In this document: piece by piece, positions 35,178 through 44,923 of the stretch | Layout: every line of letters starts with the position of its first letter | How positions within the stretch are numbered: the first letter of the stretch is position 1 | Assembly: GCA_034431435.1 (NCBI GenBank) | Contig: DAOUDG010000094.1 | Location: 1 to 64,000 of the forward strand | Reading direction: 5' to 3' | DNA length: 64,000 nt | From: JAHCIE01 sp034431435 | GTDB taxonomy: Bacteria > Chloroflexota > Anaerolineae > Epilineales > JAHCIE01 | Notes under the pieces: model-generated | Databases searched by the model: none | Told to the model about the DNA's origin: nothing | The model's input: only the letters and a program-made list of their open reading frames with translations | Translations under genes and position numbers: made by a program

Positions 35178-36176
35178 CTAGCCTGCGGCGGCCATACGCT
35201 GCGGTGCGGCGGCAGTGCGTCGCGCCACGGCCAGGCTGCTCGCGACGAGCATGACCTGAGCTTTGCCCGCGAGGCGCGGGTCAATCAGAATCCCGAAGCG
35301 GATGTCGGCGTCGGGCCGCGCGGCGGCGGCGATGACGTCGACGGCGGCTTGCGCCTCCAGGATGGGCAGGTCGGGGCCACAGGTGATATTGACCAGCACG
35401 GCTCCCGCACCCGATACTGCGATGGGGTCTACCAGGGGGCTGCTGAGGGCGGCGCGGGCGGCGGCGACGGCGGCGTCCGGCCCTCGACCCTGGCCGATGG
35501 CCAACAGCCCGGAGCCGGCGTCGCTCAGGAGGGCGCGCAGATCGGCCAGATCGAGATTGATAAGCCCTGGCAGGGTGATCAATTCGGAGATACCCTGGAT
35601 GGCTTGACGTAACACGTCGTCGCCGACCCGCAGCGCCATGTCGAGGGTCAGGTTACGGTCGGCGAGGTGGGCCAGGCGGTCGTTGGACACGATGATGACT
35701 GTATCCGACGCTTCGCGCAGGCGAGCGATGCCCTGCTCAGCAGCGCGCTGGCGGCGCGCGCCCTCCCAGAGAAAGGGCCGCGTCACCACCGCGATGGTAA
35801 GCGCGCCCATCGAGCGGGCGACCTCGGCAATGATGGGCGCGGCGCCCGTACCGGTACCGCCGCCCATGCCAGCGGCGACGAAGACGACGTCCGCCCCGGC
35901 CAATGCCCGGCCGATGTCCTTGCGGCTCTCTTCAGCGGCAGCCTCACCGCGCGCCGGATCGCCGCCGCAACCCAGGCCCGCCGTCGCGAGGGGGCCGAGA
36001 TGCAAGTGGGTCGGCGCTTCGCTGCGTTCCAATGCCTGGCAGTCGGTGTTGGCGGCGATGAAATCCACGCCGCCCAGGCCGAACTGAATCATGCGATCGA
36101 CGGCATTGCCGCCGCCCCCGCCGACGCCAACAACCCTCAGCACGGCGGGCGGGGGTGGGGTGACTTTGAGGCTCAT
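35178..36176 (-). CDS. ftsZ: FtsZ-family GTPase, short form without C-terminal tail
   Basis: Tubulin-like GTPase, 332 residues. The N-terminal GVGGGGGNAVDRMI, the GTP-binding signature GGGTGTG (residues 105-111) and the T7 loop NLDLAD with Asp209 and Asp212 are intact, so it should polymerise and hydrolyse GTP. It ends within about 20 residues of the core: there is no long linker and no C-terminal peptide of the kind that recruits FtsA or ZipA. AAGGAGACGCTG precedes the ATG. It may be a divergent second FtsZ or the lineage's only one. It follows mraZ by 40 nt. Confidence 0.88.
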   Translation of the reverse strand: MSLKVTPPPPAVLRVVGVGGGGGNAVDRMIQFGLGGVDFIAANTDCQALERSEAPTHLHLGPLATAGLGCGGDPARGEAAAEESRKDIGRALAGADVVFVAAGMGGGTGTGAAPIIAEVARSMGALTIAVVTRPFLWEGARRQRAAEQGIARLREASDTVIIVSNDRLAHLADRNLTLDMALRVGDDVLRQAIQGISELITLPGLINLDLADLRALLSDAGSGLLAIGQGRGPDAAVAAARAALSSPLVDPIAVSGAGAVLVNITCGPDLPILEAQAAVDVIAAAARPDADIRFGILIDPRLAGKAQVMLVASSLAVARRTAAAPQRMAAAG

Positions 36177-36216
36177 CAGCGTCTCCTTCTTCTAGGCCAG
36201 GTCTCTGGGCCTGGCC

Positions 36217-36657
36217 CTACGTCAGCGCGAAACCGAGTTGGCTCAGCGACTCGGCCAGGTCACCGCTCTCGGCGGCCAGGCGGCTCGTCAGATCATCCCA
36301 CGTCACCTGCGACCAGACTTCTAGGCGGTCACCCGCCCCCACGATCACAGCTCCCTCGTCCAGGCGGGCGTAGCGGCGCAAGGCTTCGGGCAGGACCAGC
36401 CCGCCCCGCCCATCCAGCGCCAGCGCGCTCGCGCCGCCTAGAATCAGGCGCATCAGCCCGCGCGCGACGCCGCGCGTCAGCGGCAGGGCGCTGATAGCGT
36501 CAGCGACGCGCTCCCACTCTGCCGCCGGGTAGATGAACAGACAGCCATCGAGGCCCCGCGTGACGACCAGGCCCTGGGCCAGGTCGGCGCGGAAAGGAGA
36601 CGGCATGACCATGCGTCCGCCCGCGTCCAGCGCCTGCCCATACTCACCGTAGAACAT
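36217..36657 (-). CDS. mraZ: Transcriptional regulator MraZ
   Basis: 146 residues with two SpoVT-AbrB-like half-domains (FYGEYGQALDAGGRMVMPSPFR and ALDGRGGLVLPEALRRYA). MraZ normally heads the division-and-wall cluster and binds repeats in its own promoter. Here it begins four bases after the stop of the caspase-like peptidase and has no mraW, ftsL or mur genes after it; only ftsZ follows. Confidence 0.92.
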   Translation of the reverse strand: MFYGEYGQALDAGGRMVMPSPFRADLAQGLVVTRGLDGCLFIYPAAEWERVADAISALPLTRGVARGLMRLILGGASALALDGRGGLVLPEALRRYARLDEGAVIVGAGDRLEVWSQVTWDDLTSRLAAESGDLAESLSQLGFALT

Positions 36658-36661
36658 GCTG

Positions 36662-38203
36662 TCATCCGTGCGCCATCACCAGCTTGGCGATGGCGCCATC
36701 GGCATTGAGGGTGACCCGAACCAGGTGGCGAAACGGCCGATGGGCCGCCGCCTCAACCACCGTGAGCGTCAACATTGGGCCGACGGGGCCGCTCCCCTTG
36801 CGATGCAGGCGCGGCGCGACCTGAATGCGCACCGGCCCCAGGTCGGGCAGGCGCGCCCGCACGTCGCACTCGACGCGGCGCAGGGTCTCGGCTGTCGGCT
36901 CGATAGCTGGCGCGCCGAAGCTGAGACTGGGACCGCTAGGGCGGTCGGGCGCGGGCGCAGCCGAGGCGACGGCGGCGGGCGAGTCTCCCGACGAGGCACG
37001 GAAGGGCCGCAGGGATGGGTCGCCATACAGGACGAAGGACAGGACCGCCTTCTGGTCTTCTGCATCGATGTATCCTTGGCGGCGCTGCATCTCTTCAATG
37101 AGGCCCAGTTTCGCCTGACGAAGCGCCTCGCCGACGGGCAGACCGCCGCGCAGTCGCTGCCAGAAGAGCAGGGCCAGCTGGTCGGTGGCCTGCAATGGCT
37201 CCGCCAGGCCCCCGTAGGCCACAGCGGTCGACCCGACAAAGGCGGCGGCGTGGGTATCCAGCAGGCGGAGGGCCATGCTGTTGGCCGCGCCCTTATCCTC
37301 GATATGCGCGCCGTAGCAGGCCGCGCTGAAGGCGACGAGGCGGCGCTGCGGCGCTGGCACAAGCTGATCCGGCGACAGGGCCAGCGGGAAGGCCGCGTAG
37401 TCGGCGGCCAGCAGTGGGTCGCGCTGCCCGTACCAGCCGGCGTCATCCTTCAGTCCGTGCAGGTTGAAGTAGGCCGGGCTGAAGGCCTGGGCCGTGATGG
37501 CTGGCGCAGCGGTATGGTCCAGTGGCGGCGACATGCGCAGTCGCTGCGGGCTGTCGATGGCTCCGTAGACGACGCGGGCGGCGTTTCGCCAGATGGAGGC
37601 GGTGTAGCCGATGGCCGTTGGCGTCTCGATGCGGAGGCGGGCTGCCCAGCGGGGCGCGCGAGTGGCGGCGTGGGCCTCGGTAGTGGCGCGCACCAGGCGA
37701 ACAAGGTAGCTGATGTCACCTCCGTCTGGCAGTCGCCCCACGGCCCGCTGTGGCTCCAGCGGTCGGCCTCCTGCCAGCGGCGCGTCCGTCGCCAGTGGCC
37801 CGTCGTCGTCGTCGCTGGGGTTGCGGGCGACACCGAAGGGGACAAGATCGGGGCCGCCGACGAGCAGGACGCTCGACGCGGTAGGTGCGACGTTGTCCAG
37901 CCAGGCGGCCCAGGCAGCGGCGCGGGTCGTCTGATCGAGTGGCTCCACGCCCACCGTCGCTGCGCTCACAGGGTCGTCGACGTACAGCAGGCTGCCGCCG
38001 GAGACCCGCGCCAGCTCGCCCAGCGCCGCGTCGAGGGTGCGGAAGGCGGATGGCCCGTACTTGGCCTCCACCGCGCCCCGGCTGGCAAGGATGAGGTGGT
38101 CGGACAGGGCACGCGGCTTGATCGCCGGTGCCAGGCTGCGGGCGAGGTGGTCGAGGACCGCGCGCGCGCCGTTCAGATCGAGGTCGGTGCTTGGAGCGGT
38201 CAT
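36662..38203 (-). CDS. Caspase-like (gingipain/C25-type) cysteine peptidase
   Basis: 513 residues. The probable catalytic dyad is His249 in YFNLHGL and Cys296 in VAFSAACYGA, in the order and spacing of clan CD peptidases. LLVGGPDLVPFGVA, EPQRAVGRLPD and the late YGDPSLRPF are features of the C25 domain; CHAT domains share the fold, so both names fit. There is no signal peptide, so it is likely cytosolic. The last 110 residues form an additional unrecognised domain. Its ATG overlaps the stop of the NTPase-TPR gene by one base, implying a fixed ratio and probable complex. Substrate and activation trigger are unknown. Confidence 0.8.
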   Translation of the reverse strand: MTAPSTDLDLNGARAVLDHLARSLAPAIKPRALSDHLILASRGAVEAKYGPSAFRTLDAALGELARVSGGSLLYVDDPVSAATVGVEPLDQTTRAAAWAAWLDNVAPTASSVLLVGGPDLVPFGVARNPSDDDDGPLATDAPLAGGRPLEPQRAVGRLPDGGDISYLVRLVRATTEAHAATRAPRWAARLRIETPTAIGYTASIWRNAARVVYGAIDSPQRLRMSPPLDHTAAPAITAQAFSPAYFNLHGLKDDAGWYGQRDPLLAADYAAFPLALSPDQLVPAPQRRLVAFSAACYGAHIEDKGAANSMALRLLDTHAAAFVGSTAVAYGGLAEPLQATDQLALLFWQRLRGGLPVGEALRQAKLGLIEEMQRRQGYIDAEDQKAVLSFVLYGDPSLRPFRASSGDSPAAVASAAPAPDRPSGPSLSFGAPAIEPTAETLRRVECDVRARLPDLGPVRIQVAPRLHRKGSGPVGPMLTLTVVEAAAHRPFRHLVRVTLNADGAIAKLVMAHG

Positions 38204-41200
38204 CAGTCCCTCACGTGCTTGCGCTGATGGCGGTCCAGGAAACCGAGCGCGCCGACGGCGGCCATTTGACGCAAGGCCTCGGTCTGACCGGGTTGCAGCC
38301 GCAACGCTGCGCGGAACATTTCGGTGGCCTCGGAGTAATCCTTGAGGTGCTTCAATGCCAGCCCCGCGCCGACATAGTGGGCGGCGTCCTGGGGGGCGTA
38401 CTCGATGGCTTTGCGGTAGGCGATGAGAGCCTGGTCGTGACGGTTTTGCGCTTCGTAGCAGCGCGCCAGGTCGGCGTGCACGGTGGCCTCGTCAGGGGTC
38501 AGCGTCACGGCCCGCCGGAAGTGGGCCGCACTCTTCTCTAGATTGCCCAACCGCAGGCATAGGCGACCCATGAGCAGGTGGGTCTGCACGGTGTCAGGCG
38601 CGGCCACCACGGCCTGCTGATACGCTTGCAGGGCCTCGTCGAGGCGATTCTCCGCCTCGTAGGCCTGGCCCATCTCGGCGTACACCTCGGCGGTTGGCGC
38701 GATCTGCACAGCGCGGGTGAGGTAGCGCAGGGCGTCGTGGGGATAGCTCAATCGTCGCGCCAGGCGGCCGGCGGCGATCAGCTCGCCGGCAGCGGGGGCA
38801 ATGTCCACGGCGCGCTGATACTCTGAGAGCGCGTCTTCCAGACGCCCCTGCCGCTCGTAGACCTGGGCCAGGGCGGCGTGGGTGGGCGCGGCGTTGGCGT
38901 CCAGGGCCAGGGCCGTCGCCAGGGCTGCCTCAGCGGCTCCGGGGTCGTTGTCGGCCAGGGCCGCCGCCGCGTAGCGCAAGTGATACGCGGCCTGCTGAGG
39001 GGCCATGTCGCGGGCGGCTTGCAGCGTCGCGCGCGCGCGGGATGGGTCGCCCGCTGCCAGGTAGATGTCGCCCAGTTCGGCTCGCCACTCGGTGCGCGTG
39101 GGGTCAAGGGCGAGGGCCTTCGCGAGAGTGTCGGCCGCCACGTCATTCTGACCGAGGTCGCGGTAGACACTGGCCAGGGCGTGGAGATAGCCGGCGTCGT
39201 TGGGGTCGCGCTCGGCGGCGCTGCGATACGCGCTCACTGCCGCACCGGGCCGCCCCGCCGCGAGTTGGGCGTCGCCGAGGCGCGCGTGCCAGGCGGCGCG
39301 GTCCGGCTCAGCGGCGACCGCCTGGCTGAAGGCGCGGATGGCGTCGTCGGGGCGGTTGGCGGCCAGGAGTAACTCGCCCAGGGCATAGGCGTACTTGCCG
39401 GCCGCCTGGCCGGGGGCCAACTCCGTGGCTTTGGAGGCGGCGGCCAGGGCATCCTGGGGCTTGCCCGCGGCCGATAGGGCCTGGGCGAGGGCGGCGAGAG
39501 GCGCCGGGTCATCAGGGGCGAGGGTCGTAGCGCGGCGTAGGGCGGCCAGGCTGGCCGAGGTGCGGCCGAGCGCGCCGAGGGCCTGCCCCAGGTAACGGTA
39601 GCTCATCGCGTCATCAGGGTCGAGACGAACCGCTTCCTCAAGGGATTGGGCGGCGTCGGCGGGGTGGCCTTCGACGAGGTGCAGCCAGCCAGCCATGCGG
39701 TAGTCATGGGCGCTGGCTTCGGTGAGGATGATGGCGTGCGCCAATGCTCGGTCGGCCGTCTCCAAAGCCTGAGGCGTTAGCGCCGTCACGCCCTCGGCCT
39801 CCGCCAGGGCGCATAGCGTGCGCGGAACCAGGCGCAGCGCCTCGGGATCGGTCGGTGCGAGGGCGGCGGCCGAGAGGGCCTGCTCGGCGGCGGCGCGAGC
39901 GTCACCCGTCGCAGCCAGGGCGACGGCCAGGGCCTTGATGGTGGACGCATTGTCAGGGGCGATGTGGCGAGCTTGCTGCAGCGCATCGAGGGCCGCGCGG
40001 CTGTCGCCCTCGGCCAGTAGCGCCATGCCCAGCGCAGCCTGGTACTCACTCCGGTCCGGCTCCAGCTCGACGGCACGGCGGAAGGCGTTGGTAGCCTTGG
40101 CCTGGGCGGCGTCGCTGGCGTACATCTGCCCCAACTGGTAGTACAGGTGCGCCTGGCGACGGTCGAGGGCCAGGGAGCGTTCCAGGGCGAGGCGCGCGGC
40201 CTCGGCGCGGCCCGATGCCTGGTACAGTGCGGCCAGGTTGGAGTAGGCCGTAGCGGGCATGTAGTCGAGGGCGGCGGCCCGCTCCCAGGCCAGTGTTGCG
40301 ATTTCGGGTTCTCCGACGGCCGTGGCGGCGCGGGCGAGGTCGGCGTGAGCGGCGCCGTTGTCCGGCTCTAGCTCCACGACCCGTTGGAGGGCGGCCAGGG
40401 CGGCGCGGCTGTCACCCAGGGCGATCCACAGGGCGCTGGCCCTGTGCCAGTGCTCCGGATCGTCGGGGGCAAGGCGGGCGGCTTCGAACCAGGCGTTGGC
40501 GGCTTCGTCCAGGTCTCCGGCGGCTTCCAGGGCTTCCGCCAGGAGAGGCGTAACGATGGCTGGGTCAGCGCCGAGACGCTGCGCCATCTCGAAGGCCGCC
40601 AGGGCGTCCTCGCTGTTGCCGAGGGCGCGGTGGCACTGGCCGAGGCTGAGGGCGATGCCCGCGCCATCCAGAGTATCGGGCTGTGCGAGCAGGTTCTCGT
40701 ACAGGCGAATAGCTTCGAGCCAGTCGCCGTGGGCTGCGTAGGCATCGGCAAGAGCGCGGACAATGGCGCGCTGGCGGGGCGCTTCGGGTTCGGGTTCGTA
40801 CAGGCTCAGCGCCTGCCGATAGGCGTCGATGGCCTCAACCCACCAACCGCGGGTGGCGTAGATGGCCCCCAGGGCGGCATGGCCGTCGGCCCAGGTGGGC
40901 TGGTCGACGAGGACGCCGGTTAGCAGGTCGGTGGCGGCTTCCCATTGGCCGAGGGCCAGAGCCGCCTCGGCGGCCGCGTTTGCATACTCCAGGGCGTCAG
41001 GGTCGCAGGCGAAGGCGGCGTGATACGCGCGCAGGGCGCCCGCCCAGTCCGATTCGGCGGCAAGAATCTGGCCCAGGCGATAGTGGGCGCGCGCCCAGTC
41101 CGGCTCCAGGCTCAGCACGTGAGTCAGGTCGTCAACAGCGCCGTACAGGTCGCCACGGCGGCGGCGCGCCTCGGCCAGGTGATACAGGGCATCGGCCCAG

Positions 41201-44200
41201 TCCGGTCGAGCCTGGGAGGCGGTGAGCAACTCGGCGAGGGCGCGGGCGTCGTCATCACGGGCCAGGAACGCGAGGCCCGCCTCATAATGGGCTTCGGCGC
41301 AGAGGGGGTCGATGTCGATGGCGCGGCGCGCGGCGGCTATGGCGTCGTCGAGACGATTGCTGGCGCGATAGGCAGCGGCCAGCCGCCACTGGTATTCCGC
41401 CTGCCGCGGGTTGAGGCTGGCGGCAGCCTGGAAGGCCTCGGCGGCGACGAGGGTTGCGCCAGTTACGGCGTACAGCTTCCCGATCCGCCCCAGCAGGATA
41501 TCGTTCTGCGGGTCAGCCTCGAGGGCAGCTTCCAGTTCCTCAATCGCTTCGTCATGTTGGCCCAGCAGGGCCAGTCGGTCGGCCAGGGCGAGTCGCCAGC
41601 GGCTGTCCATGGGGGCGGCGGCCACGGCGCGGCGCAGCCAGTTGACGGCGCTCGCCATCTGGCCGCGTGCGGCGGCGACTTCAGCCTGGGCCACGAAAGT
41701 CTGGGCGGCGGTGGGCGCGAGAGTCAATGCTCGTGCGGTGGCCGCCCCAGCCTCGTTGACCCGACCGAGGCGAGCCGCTGCCTCGGCCAGCAGGCTATAG
41801 GCGGTGGCGAGCAGCAGGATGTCGTCGCCGGGGGAGGCGTCGCTCTCGGTCGTATCGGCCGTGGTGGCGGCCGATACGCCACGCGACGTAGATCTGCGGG
41901 CCTCCAGGGTGATGGCGCGGCGCAGGGCTGCGAGCGCGGCCAGGGAGTCCTCGCTGTGCAGGTATGCGCGGCCCAGATCGAGTTGGGCTTCGACCAGCGT
42001 TGGGTCGAGGGCGACCGCCTGTTCGAGGGCGGCGACGGCGGTGTCGATGCGTCCGCTGTTGAGGGCCAGCGCGCCGTAGCGCGCCTGGAGGCGGGCGGCG
42101 CTGGGGTCCAGCGTGACAGCGTTTTCGAGCAGGGCCAGCGCGCGCTGAGTCGCGCCGTCGGCGACCTCCATCTCGGCCTGGTACAGTAGCCGCTGCGCCT
42201 GAGTCGTCTCGTCGGAATCGGCCTCGGCCAGGAGATCGGCGGCTGCCGCGAACTCGCCGCGTGCGGCGTGGGCGCGCGCCGCGCCGGCGCGCGCCGCGCT
42301 GGCAATGGGATCGAGACGAATGGCTTGCTCGAAGGCGGCCAGCGCGGCCTCGTAATCGCCGTCGGCCTCGCACGTCAAGCCCAACTCGGCGTGCAGGTCA
42401 GCGTCGTCAGGGGTGCGACTCAAGGCCGTGGCGAGGGTGGCGCGGGCTGCGGCAAGGTCGCCGGCCCGGCGTTGGAGAGCGGCCAGTCGGCGCTGGTAGA
42501 GGGTGTTGTCGGGGGCCAGGCGCACTGCCTGGGCCAGGTACTCGCTGGCGGCGCGTAGCGTCGGGTCGCTGGCCTGGCCGTCGCCCATCTGCGCCAGACC
42601 CTCGGCGCACAGAGCGTGCCACTCGGCGACGCTGCCTTCGATGGCGATGGCGGCGCGGAGCGCCTGGACAGCGTCGGCCCAGCGGCCGAGGCCCAGGCAG
42701 GCGCGCCCCAACTCGGCGCGGTACATTGGCTCGCCGGGCGCATCGTTGGCAGCGCGCGTCAGTTCATCGGTGGCCTCGCGCCAGCACCCGGCGTCGGCGA
42801 GCAGTCGCGCCAGGGCGGCGCGCCAATCGGAGCGGCCCGGCTGTAACGCCAGGGCGTGACGCAGGTGGGCGCGCGCCGCATCGTTGTCGCCGATGAGCGC
42901 GGCCAGAGCCGCCGTCTCGCGGTGGAGGTCGGGATTATAGGGGCGGGCCTCGCACGCCTGGGCCAGGCTCGCATAGGCCTCCTGGGGCCAGCCGGCTGCC
43001 GCATATGCCCGCGCCAGGTCTGCCAGGACGGCGGGTTTGCGCGGGTCAGCGGGACTCAGCTCGTCGACAGCGCGCTGAAGGGTCGTCAGGGATGCCGTGT
43101 TGCCCTGCGCGGCCAGGGCGACACCCAGGCCATGCCGCGCCTCGAGGGCCGGGTCCAGGCTGATCGCCTGCTGGAACTCGCGCTCGGCCGTCAGGGGGCA
43201 GCCGCGATCTATCTCGGCCCAACCGGTCCAGGTGTGGACGCGGCTGGCGAGGCTGTTCAGGCCCGCCATCGCGCGGTCGAAATGGCTGACGGCGGCATCG
43301 GGGTCGCCCCGCCGCAACTCGACCAGGCCGCGATTGGCCTGGAACATGGCCGTCGAGAGCAGGTCTGTCTCCGCCAATAGCATACCTGCCTCGGGGTTGA
43401 TGGCCCTGAGCAGCAGGGCGGCCGCTTCGGGGTCGACGCTGGCCAGCGCGTGCGCCAGGGCGAGGGCCACATCGGGCCGGACCATGTCGGCAGCCAGGCT
43501 GCGCGCCAGGCCAGGCGCACTCACCAGGCAGCGGGCAGCGGTGGCGACGCCCGCCCCGCCGACCGCCTCTAGCATCCGTCCCAGGAGACCGCGCCGGTCA
43601 GGGCTGAGGTCGAATGCCTGGAGGAAGATGTCGGCGCTCGTCGGTCCCCAGGCGGCGAACAAGCGATGTGTGGCGTTGCGTTCCAGCAGGATGCGCGCCG
43701 TCCAGTAGGCCGGTAGGAGGGGGTCGGTGAACTCGTCCTCCTCGAGCAAGCCGGCGGCGCGGAATGCAGCCATCGTAGCCGTGTCGGCCAGGTCGGAGCT
43801 GGAGCCATCGCCCAGCAGTCGCCGTAGCGCCAGGTGGCCGAGGATGGTCTCCCACTCCACGGGCAAGGGGCCGCCGTACAGCGCCTCGATGGCCTGGGCC
43901 GTAACGCTGGCGCGGTTGACCTCGCCCGCATCCGCCGCCCCTTCGGCGACGCGCGTCAGGGCGGCCAGGCCGAAGGGGCGGCGGGCCAGCGCGGCGACGG
44001 CTGGATCGCGGGCCATCAGGCTGACGGCCCACTCGCGCCGATGGACAGGCAGGTAGCCCAGGCTATCGATCACGGCGTCCGGGGCGAACAGAGGCAACTC
44101 CAGTACGCTAAAGTGACTGAAGCGCGGCATGCTGCGGGGCCACTCGGCGCGCCGACAGGCGGCGACGACAACGCTGCCACGGGCCAAAGCCGTCGCCACC

Positions 44201-44529
44201 TCGTCGTAGATTGGCCCCTCGGCGGGCAGTCGTTCCAGGTGGTCGATGCACACGAGCGCCCCCGACAGTCGGGCGGCCTCGCTCAGGCTGGGTCGGGATG
44301 CGGCGAGATCGAGCCAGATGACGGGGCGTCGTGGCTCGGCGCTGGCCCAGTGACGCAGCAGGCTGGACTTGCCACTGCCGGGGGGCGCGACGATGACCGT
44401 CGCCGGCCCAGCGGGGCGCAACGCCAGGTGGGCCGCGAAGGCGACCGAGGGTTGCGCCCGGTGGGTGGCCGTGTCAGGCACGATGGGCGAAGTGAGTAGC
44501 GTAGAACTGCGTGCAGGTTGGGAGGACAT
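38203..44529 (-). CDS. Giant NTPase-TPR protein (STAND-like)
   Basis: 2108 residues. The N-terminal 330 hold a P-loop NTPase: Walker A PPGSGKSS (Lys54), a WLDL strand and Walker B ALVCIDHLE (Asp96), like the MalT/STAND class. The rest is a nearly unbroken array on the order of fifty 34-residue TPR units, ending close to the C-terminus. There is no wing-helix, signal peptide or membrane segment. AAGGAG precedes the ATG. In STAND proteins ligand binding to the repeats opens the NTPase and triggers oligomerisation of an effector. Here the effector would be the overlapping peptidase. That link is inference from gene order. Confidence 0.85.
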   Translation of the reverse strand: MSSQPARSSTLLTSPIVPDTATHRAQPSVAFAAHLALRPAGPATVIVAPPGSGKSSLLRHWASAEPRRPVIWLDLAASRPSLSEAARLSGALVCIDHLERLPAEGPIYDEVATALARGSVVVAACRRAEWPRSMPRFSHFSVLELPLFAPDAVIDSLGYLPVHRREWAVSLMARDPAVAALARRPFGLAALTRVAEGAADAGEVNRASVTAQAIEALYGGPLPVEWETILGHLALRRLLGDGSSSDLADTATMAAFRAAGLLEEDEFTDPLLPAYWTARILLERNATHRLFAAWGPTSADIFLQAFDLSPDRRGLLGRMLEAVGGAGVATAARCLVSAPGLARSLAADMVRPDVALALAHALASVDPEAAALLLRAINPEAGMLLAETDLLSTAMFQANRGLVELRRGDPDAAVSHFDRAMAGLNSLASRVHTWTGWAEIDRGCPLTAEREFQQAISLDPALEARHGLGVALAAQGNTASLTTLQRAVDELSPADPRKPAVLADLARAYAAAGWPQEAYASLAQACEARPYNPDLHRETAALAALIGDNDAARAHLRHALALQPGRSDWRAALARLLADAGCWREATDELTRAANDAPGEPMYRAELGRACLGLGRWADAVQALRAAIAIEGSVAEWHALCAEGLAQMGDGQASDPTLRAASEYLAQAVRLAPDNTLYQRRLAALQRRAGDLAAARATLATALSRTPDDADLHAELGLTCEADGDYEAALAAFEQAIRLDPIASAARAGAARAHAARGEFAAAADLLAEADSDETTQAQRLLYQAEMEVADGATQRALALLENAVTLDPSAARLQARYGALALNSGRIDTAVAALEQAVALDPTLVEAQLDLGRAYLHSEDSLAALAALRRAITLEARRSTSRGVSAATTADTTESDASPGDDILLLATAYSLLAEAAARLGRVNEAGAATARALTLAPTAAQTFVAQAEVAAARGQMASAVNWLRRAVAAAPMDSRWRLALADRLALLGQHDEAIEELEAALEADPQNDILLGRIGKLYAVTGATLVAAEAFQAAASLNPRQAEYQWRLAAAYRASNRLDDAIAAARRAIDIDPLCAEAHYEAGLAFLARDDDARALAELLTASQARPDWADALYHLAEARRRRGDLYGAVDDLTHVLSLEPDWARAHYRLGQILAAESDWAGALRAYHAAFACDPDALEYANAAAEAALALGQWEAATDLLTGVLVDQPTWADGHAALGAIYATRGWWVEAIDAYRQALSLYEPEPEAPRQRAIVRALADAYAAHGDWLEAIRLYENLLAQPDTLDGAGIALSLGQCHRALGNSEDALAAFEMAQRLGADPAIVTPLLAEALEAAGDLDEAANAWFEAARLAPDDPEHWHRASALWIALGDSRAALAALQRVVELEPDNGAAHADLARAATAVGEPEIATLAWERAAALDYMPATAYSNLAALYQASGRAEAARLALERSLALDRRQAHLYYQLGQMYASDAAQAKATNAFRRAVELEPDRSEYQAALGMALLAEGDSRAALDALQQARHIAPDNASTIKALAVALAATGDARAAAEQALSAAALAPTDPEALRLVPRTLCALAEAEGVTALTPQALETADRALAHAIILTEASAHDYRMAGWLHLVEGHPADAAQSLEEAVRLDPDDAMSYRYLGQALGALGRTSASLAALRRATTLAPDDPAPLAALAQALSAAGKPQDALAAASKATELAPGQAAGKYAYALGELLLAANRPDDAIRAFSQAVAAEPDRAAWHARLGDAQLAAGRPGAAVSAYRSAAERDPNDAGYLHALASVYRDLGQNDVAADTLAKALALDPTRTEWRAELGDIYLAAGDPSRARATLQAARDMAPQQAAYHLRYAAAALADNDPGAAEAALATALALDANAAPTHAALAQVYERQGRLEDALSEYQRAVDIAPAAGELIAAGRLARRLSYPHDALRYLTRAVQIAPTAEVYAEMGQAYEAENRLDEALQAYQQAVVAAPDTVQTHLLMGRLCLRLGNLEKSAAHFRRAVTLTPDEATVHADLARCYEAQNRHDQALIAYRKAIEYAPQDAAHYVGAGLALKHLKDYSEATEMFRAALRLQPGQTEALRQMAAVGALGFLDRHQRKHVRD

Positions 44530-44582
44530 TCCGTCTCCTTTTCAGGCTCAGTGGCGGATGGCCGATCGGGAGTTTACCCTGG

Positions 44583-44906
44583 TCACGACCAGGGGTTGAG
44601 GTGAGTAATGATCCAGAAGGCCAGGACGCACATGGACAGGCCGACCAGGCACAGAAAGACGCCGACGCCGACAGCGGTACGAATCAGCTGGCTTACCGCC
44701 TCGACCAGTCGCGAGATGGAGTCGAGAATCGGCGTCAGCGTGGTGTCGCTGCTCACCCGGTTACCGAGCAGCGCAGACTGAGCGGCGAGACTGCGGAGCG
44801 TGGTCTGATACTCGCGGGATAGAATCGTCCACAGGCCGCCGAGCAGTGTGGCAATGCCGAGACCGAACAGGACGAGGGCCATCAGAAGCTGAATGCTGGT
44901 CACCAT
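44583..44906 (-). CDS. Small two-TM membrane protein
   Basis: 107 residues. Two hydrophobic segments (about residues 5-27 and 78-101) flank a soluble helical stretch that could form a coiled coil (SILSR..., ILDSISRLVEAVSQLI). No family recognised. It sits 17 nt after the receiver gene and 53 nt before the NTPase-TPR gene, so it may be the membrane anchor or sensor of that system. Confidence 0.7.
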   Translation of the reverse strand: MVTSIQLLMALVLFGLGIATLLGGLWTILSREYQTTLRSLAAQSALLGNRVSSDTTLTPILDSISRLVEAVSQLIRTAVGVGVFLCLVGLSMCVLAFWIITHLNPWS

Positions 44907-44923
44907 GTGCTGTACTCCACGGG

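Noticed and set aside
36656..38227. 523-residue open frame on the + strand
   Set aside because: Antisense of the caspase-like peptidase; low-complexity composition and no ribosome-binding site.
38203..44529. CRISPR-associated TPR-CHAT (Craspase) or a CRISPR array in the repetitive DNA
   Set aside because: No cas gene or regular repeat-spacer pattern; the repetition is degenerate TPR coding sequence.
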